Shown here piece by piece: positions 60,897 through 64,000 of a stretch of 64,000 bases of DNA; within the stretch, counting starts at the first letter, position 1, and every line of letters begins with the position of its first letter. The DNA is from Pandoraea anapnoica (GTDB lineage Bacteria; Pseudomonadota; Gammaproteobacteria; Burkholderiales; Burkholderiaceae), in assembly GCF_902459765.1 (NCBI RefSeq), contig NZ_CABPSP010000001.1:434001-498000 (forward strand). Reading direction: 5' to 3'. The position numbers and the translations under genes are program-made. A model generated the notes under the pieces. It searched no databases, was not told where the DNA came from, and saw only the letters and a list, made by a program, of their open reading frames with translations.

Positions 60897-61526
60897 AAGC
60901 GGCCTCCACTGACCTCTACGCCTCACGAAAATGGGAGGCCGTTAAATGCCCCACTCATTAGAGATGGCCGAGGGGAACTCGCGCCAACAATAAATTCTTG
61001 CTGCTGCCAGAGGATTCAATCATTAGGGCAAATGGATTGCAATAATTTTTCATGCGGTATCTTCTGATGGTAATTTTTATTAATAATTTTCGATTTAAAA
61101 GATGAGCCTAAATCCGAGGAATATCAGGTGTGAGGAGTGAGTAATTTTAATTACCTGAGCATCGGAGTTTGCGTGACTGTGACTATGATTTCAGCGAGAG
61201 AAGAATTGGTTGGAATCTATCCGCGTCAAGGGGTGATATGACGGATTTTTTCGTGCCATTAACGATACGTTATGAAAATTGATGCGCCGCAATGAGCGCT
61301 CCGCCCTGGTACGGAGTTCATTGCTTTGCATCACGACCGGCGGTCCTCGCCCTCAATCAGCACCTTTGCGTGCCGAATCGGCACGGAGTTATATTTTTCG
61401 CCACCTACACTCCGCTTCCTGAGACTGGCAGATGGTCCCGGCTCGCCCTCGTTGCATGCTGTGCAACGGGCGTTTGCGGGGCGTCCAAACATCGACTTCC
61501 AACGCCAGCGATCCCGAGGAGCAGGA
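60897..61526. promoter_or_regulatory. AT-rich non-coding stretch
   Basis: About 630 bases between the broken OM gene and the MHS transporter. The part from 60990 to 61290 is strikingly AT-rich for this window. It contains GTAATT-TT-AATTAC, a palindrome at 61141-61154, and several possible promoters. No convincing gene is present; frames after 61290 lead into the transporter but lack signals. It probably carries the promoters of the divergent units, and its base composition suggests foreign origin of this segment. Confidence 0.5.
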
Positions 61527-62855
61527 ATGACCGGCAACACCAAACCCCACAACCCGTGGCGCGAAATCTGCGCGGCGAGTATCGGCAACGCACTAGAGTT
61601 CTACGATCTGCTGATCTATGGCTACTTCGCCATCGTGATCGGCCAGCTGTTCTTCCCCGCTCACGACGCCACGACCTCTCTGCTGCTCTCCGTGGGCACC
61701 TTCGGCATTTCGTTCGTCACGCGCCCTCTGGGCTCGATCATCCTTGGCAGCTACGCCGACCGTGCCGGTCGCAAGGCGTCGCTCACGGTGTCCATCGGCC
61801 TCATGATGGTCGGCACCGCCATGATCGCGTTCGCGCCCACGTATGCGCAGATCGGCATTTTCTCGCCGCTCATGATCATCGTCGCACGTATGCTGCAAGG
61901 CTTCTCGACGGGCGGTGAATTCGGCGCTGCCACAGCCTTCATGGTCGAACATGCCGACGCCAAGCGTCGCGGCTTCTTCGCCAGCTGGCAGATGTCCACG
62001 CAAGGTCTCGCAACGGTGCTCGCCGCCGGTGTTTCCGCACTGCTGAGCCTGCTGCTCACCGCCGACCAACTGAGCGCATGGGGCTGGCGTATCGCCTTCG
62101 CAGTCGGTCTGCTCATCGGCCCGGTTGGTCTGTACATTCGTCGCAACATCGACGAAACCGCCGACTTCAAGAAGCTCGGCGAAAAGCAACGCGAGAAGTC
62201 GCCGCTGCGCGAAGTGTTCGGGCGTGACCGCGCCAACATGCTGCTCGGCGCAGGCGTTGTGGCAGCGGCCACCGCGTTCAATTACGTCCACAAGCTCTAC
62301 ATGCCGACGTATGCCGTCAAGCAACTGCACATTCCGGCGACGTCGTCGTTCATCGGTGCGGTCGTGACCGGCGTGATGCTCATGATTGCTGCGCCCGTTG
62401 TCGGCCATCTTTCGGACCGCTTCGGCCGTATTCGCGTGATGCTCTACGCGCTGATCGCCGTGGGCGTGACGACCTATCCGTTGTTCGTGCTGCTCAACCG
62501 TTATCCGACGTTCCAGACGCTGCTGCTGGTGCAGGCACTGGTCGGTCTGCTGATCGCCGTGAGCCTCGCCCCGCTGCCCGCCCTGCTGGCGGACATCTTC
62601 CCGACGAGCACGCGTGGCACCGGTCTGGCGCTGTCGTACAACTTCTCGGTCACGCTGTTCGGCGGCTTTGCCCCGCTGATCGTGACCTGGCTGATCGACG
62701 CCACGCAGAACAAGCTCGCACCGAGCTTCTACGTGATGGCAACGGCAGTACTCAGCGTGACGGCCGTGACGGCGCTGGCCCGACGTGTGCGTGCTGGCAA
62801 GATCGCCGGGCTGACGAGCCAGCCGCACGCCTCGCCGCGTGCGACCAAGGCCTAA
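61527..62855 (+). CDS. MFS transporter, MHS family (citrate/proline-type)
   Basis: Inner-membrane proton symporter of 442 residues. Family marks are IGNALEFYDLLIYGYFAIVIGQLFFP in helix 1, GSYADRAGRKASLTV in loop 2-3, MLQGFSTGGEFGAATAFMVEHADAKRRGF in helix 4, GHLSDRFGRIRVML in loop 8-9, and LADIFPTSTRGTGLALSYNFSVTLFGG. GAGGAG lies 7 bases before the ATG. Members import citrate, proline, betaine or dicarboxylates. A deacylase gene follows 118 bases downstream after a terminator-like hairpin, which suggests import of an acylated or dicarboxylic compound. The substrate is not fixed. Confidence 0.9.
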   Translation: MTGNTKPHNPWREICAASIGNALEFYDLLIYGYFAIVIGQLFFPAHDATTSLLLSVGTFGISFVTRPLGSIILGSYADRAGRKASLTVSIGLMMVGTAMIAFAPTYAQIGIFSPLMIIVARMLQGFSTGGEFGAATAFMVEHADAKRRGFFASWQMSTQGLATVLAAGVSALLSLLLTADQLSAWGWRIAFAVGLLIGPVGLYIRRNIDETADFKKLGEKQREKSPLREVFGRDRANMLLGAGVVAAATAFNYVHKLYMPTYAVKQLHIPATSSFIGAVVTGVMLMIAAPVVGHLSDRFGRIRVMLYALIAVGVTTYPLFVLLNRYPTFQTLLLVQALVGLLIAVSLAPLPALLADIFPTSTRGTGLALSYNFSVTLFGGFAPLIVTWLIDATQNKLAPSFYVMATAVLSVTAVTALARRVRAGKIAGLTSQPHASPRATKA

Positions 62856-62904
62856 GGTTCGATTACGTAGTCCCGATATTCGATGTACTGATTTGAGCCG
62901 CAAC

Positions 62905-62938
62905 GACGACGTCCGCCAATCCCCTAGGCAACGTCGTC
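62905..62938 (+). terminator. Terminator-like hairpin after the MHS transporter
   Basis: GACGACGT (62905-62912) and ACGTCGTC (62931-62938) form a perfect 8-bp stem around an 18-base loop, followed by TCTTTTTTT. It lies 50 bases after the transporter stop and 36 before the deacylase start, so it may act as an attenuator or partial terminator between the two genes. Confidence 0.65.
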
Positions 62939-62973
62939 TCTTTTTTTGCGGCATCCCTTGCGGAGCTTTACTC

Positions 62974-63954
62974 ATGACCACGCTCGAAGCGATTCGCGCC
63001 GCCCTGCCGGCGTACCCCATCGAAGTCTCGTTCCCCGATATCGCCCGCTGGCGCGAAGGCAACACCGGCATCGACTATCTGCACACGTTCGATAGCGGCA
63101 AGCCCGGCAAGCACGTGATGATTCTCGCACTCACGCACGGCAACGAAGTGAGCGGCGCCATCGCCGTCGACGCGCTGCTCGCATCGGGACTGCGTCCGTC
63201 GTCGGGCCGCTTGTCGCTGGGCTTTGGCAACATCGGTGCGTACGAACAGTTCAGCGCAGAGAATGCGGACGCCACGCGCTTTCTCGACGAAGACATGAAC
63301 CGTGTGTGGACGGCGTCGACGCTCGACGGCGAACGTCAGAGCCGTGAACTGACGCGCGCCCGTGCGATGCGTCCGTTCATCGATACGGTGGATTTGCTGC
63401 TCGACATCCATTCGATGCACGAAGCGTCGGCCCCGCTGATGATGACCGGTCCGCTGGAAAAGGCGATTGCGCTGGCGGCTGAACTCGGCACACCCGAGCA
63501 CGTCATCATCGACAAGGGCCACGCCAATGGCACGCGCATGCGCGATTACGGTGGCTTTGGCGATCCCGCCAGCCCGAAGAACGCGCTGCTCATCGAGACG
63601 GGCCAGCACTTCGCCAAGAGCGCGCGCGATGTGGCGCTCGACAGCGCGGCTCGCTTCCTGTTGCATGCGGGTGTTGTGGCTGAGGCCGACGTCGCCCCGT
63701 TCCTCACGCAAACGCCCGCGCGTCAGAAGTTTGTGGAAATCACGCAGCCGGTCGTGGCGCGTTCGATGAACTTCCGCTTCTCGCAGCCGTTCACGGGACT
63801 GGAAGTGATCGAGAAGGCAGGCACCGAAATCGCCCGCGATGGCGACGAAGTGATCGTCACGCCGTACGACAACTGTGTGATCGTGCAGCCGTCGATGCGT
63901 CACCTCGGGGTGAACGTCACGATGATGCGTCTGGGACGTTTGCTGGATCGGTAA
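62974..63954 (+). CDS. M14-type deacylase (succinylglutamate desuccinylase/aspartoacylase family)
   Basis: A 326-residue zinc hydrolase that removes acyl groups from amino acids or related amides. Zinc ligands are His and Glu in ALTHGNEVSGAIAVDAL (H-x-x-E, about residue 52) and His in LLDIHSMHEASAPLMMTG (about residue 148). Glu in LLIETGQHFAKSA (about residue 208) is the likely catalytic base. FLDEDMNRVW is the usual N-R substrate segment, and the C-terminal beta domain follows. ATG 62974 has CGGAG 10 bases upstream; the frame upstream crosses the terminator and is rejected. Probable product of an operon with the MHS transporter; AstE itself is shorter on context, so the acyl group is open. 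Confidence 0.86.
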   Translation: MTTLEAIRAALPAYPIEVSFPDIARWREGNTGIDYLHTFDSGKPGKHVMILALTHGNEVSGAIAVDALLASGLRPSSGRLSLGFGNIGAYEQFSAENADATRFLDEDMNRVWTASTLDGERQSRELTRARAMRPFIDTVDLLLDIHSMHEASAPLMMTGPLEKAIALAAELGTPEHVIIDKGHANGTRMRDYGGFGDPASPKNALLIETGQHFAKSARDVALDSAARFLLHAGVVAEADVAPFLTQTPARQKFVEITQPVVARSMNFRFSQPFTGLEVIEKAGTEIARDGDEVIVTPYDNCVIVQPSMRHLGVNVTMMRLGRLLDR

Positions 63955-64000
63955 GACGGACGTTAGTTGCTGAGCAATTCCGCAAGGGCCGAGGATTCCC

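Noticed and set aside
60927-61290. Small RNA or regulatory RNA in the AT-rich gap
   Set aside because: No stable long stem or terminator visible by eye; a transcript map would be needed.
61593-63071. 492-codon minus-strand frame across the MHS transporter
   Set aside because: The plus-strand transporter has all family motifs; the frame is Arg/Glu/His-rich and lacks homology.
1-64000. Prophage, insertion sequence, CRISPR array, tRNA or rRNA
   Set aside because: No transposase or integrase gene, no regularly spaced repeats and no RNA gene pattern found in either strand.

Overview
The window is about 64 kb of GC-rich chromosome from a Gram-negative beta-proteobacterium. The trimeric porin, the abundance of LysR regulators, the gentisate pathway, ruvA and the Ku/LigD pair point to Burkholderiales. 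Pandoraea or a close relative is my best guess from gene content, but it is an inference and not a measured match. I see no rRNA, tRNA, CRISPR array, insertion sequence, prophage or origin. The window reads as a mosaic of catabolic and transport operons, most of them next to a dedicated regulator.

Layout. 0-9.5 kb: 3' part of a porin; an aldo/keto reductase divergent from an AraC regulator; the NHEJ pair ligD-ku; two small proteins of unknown function; a 2-hydroxyacid dehydrogenase. 9.5-16 kb: a complete 3-hydroxybenzoate/gentisate operon (transporter, 6-hydroxylase, maleylpyruvate isomerase, fumarylpyruvate hydrolase, gentisate dioxygenase) with a divergent LysR regulator. 16-22.6 kb: ruvA without ruvB or ruvC beside it, a LysR regulator, a TipA-type MerR regulator with a clear operator, an MHS transporter, and a hydroxyacid dehydrogenase/GntR pair. 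22.6-35.2 kb: a long minus-strand run that joins an Opp/Dpp-type importer to a CoA ligase, SDR, thioesterase, zinc-free MDR oxidoreductase, DUF2817 amidase-like protein, VOC protein and LysR regulator. I found no described pathway matching it. 35.2-41.9 kb: cupin, class II aldolase plus HAD hydrolase, a DHA2 exporter with an odd tail, and several LysR regulators. 42-46.6 kb: a compact operon with a polar amino-acid-type ABC importer, an agmatinase-like ureohydrolase and RidA, closed by a strong terminator. 46.6-55.7 kb: small regulator/effector pairs (HxlR-GST, FtrA-rhodanese, LysR-DMT exporter-PanE) and a Tat-exported HAD protein. 55.8-61.5 kb: two exported DUF1254/DUF1214 paralogues between outer-membrane proteins, one interrupted by an in-frame stop, followed by an AT-rich non-coding stretch. 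61.5-64 kb: an MHS transporter and an M14-type deacylase.

The recurrent logic is import or export coupled to one or a few enzymes under a local regulator. Palindromes fitting operators are visible for most regulators. Two identical 16-bp sites (ATGAG-N6-CTCAT) mark the 54-56 kb LysR unit. The least explained parts are the 22.6-34 kb catabolic run, the guanidino-type operon, the 55.8-61 kb exported DUF1254 cluster, and a possible orphan antitoxin-like ORF at 3.6-3.8 kb.
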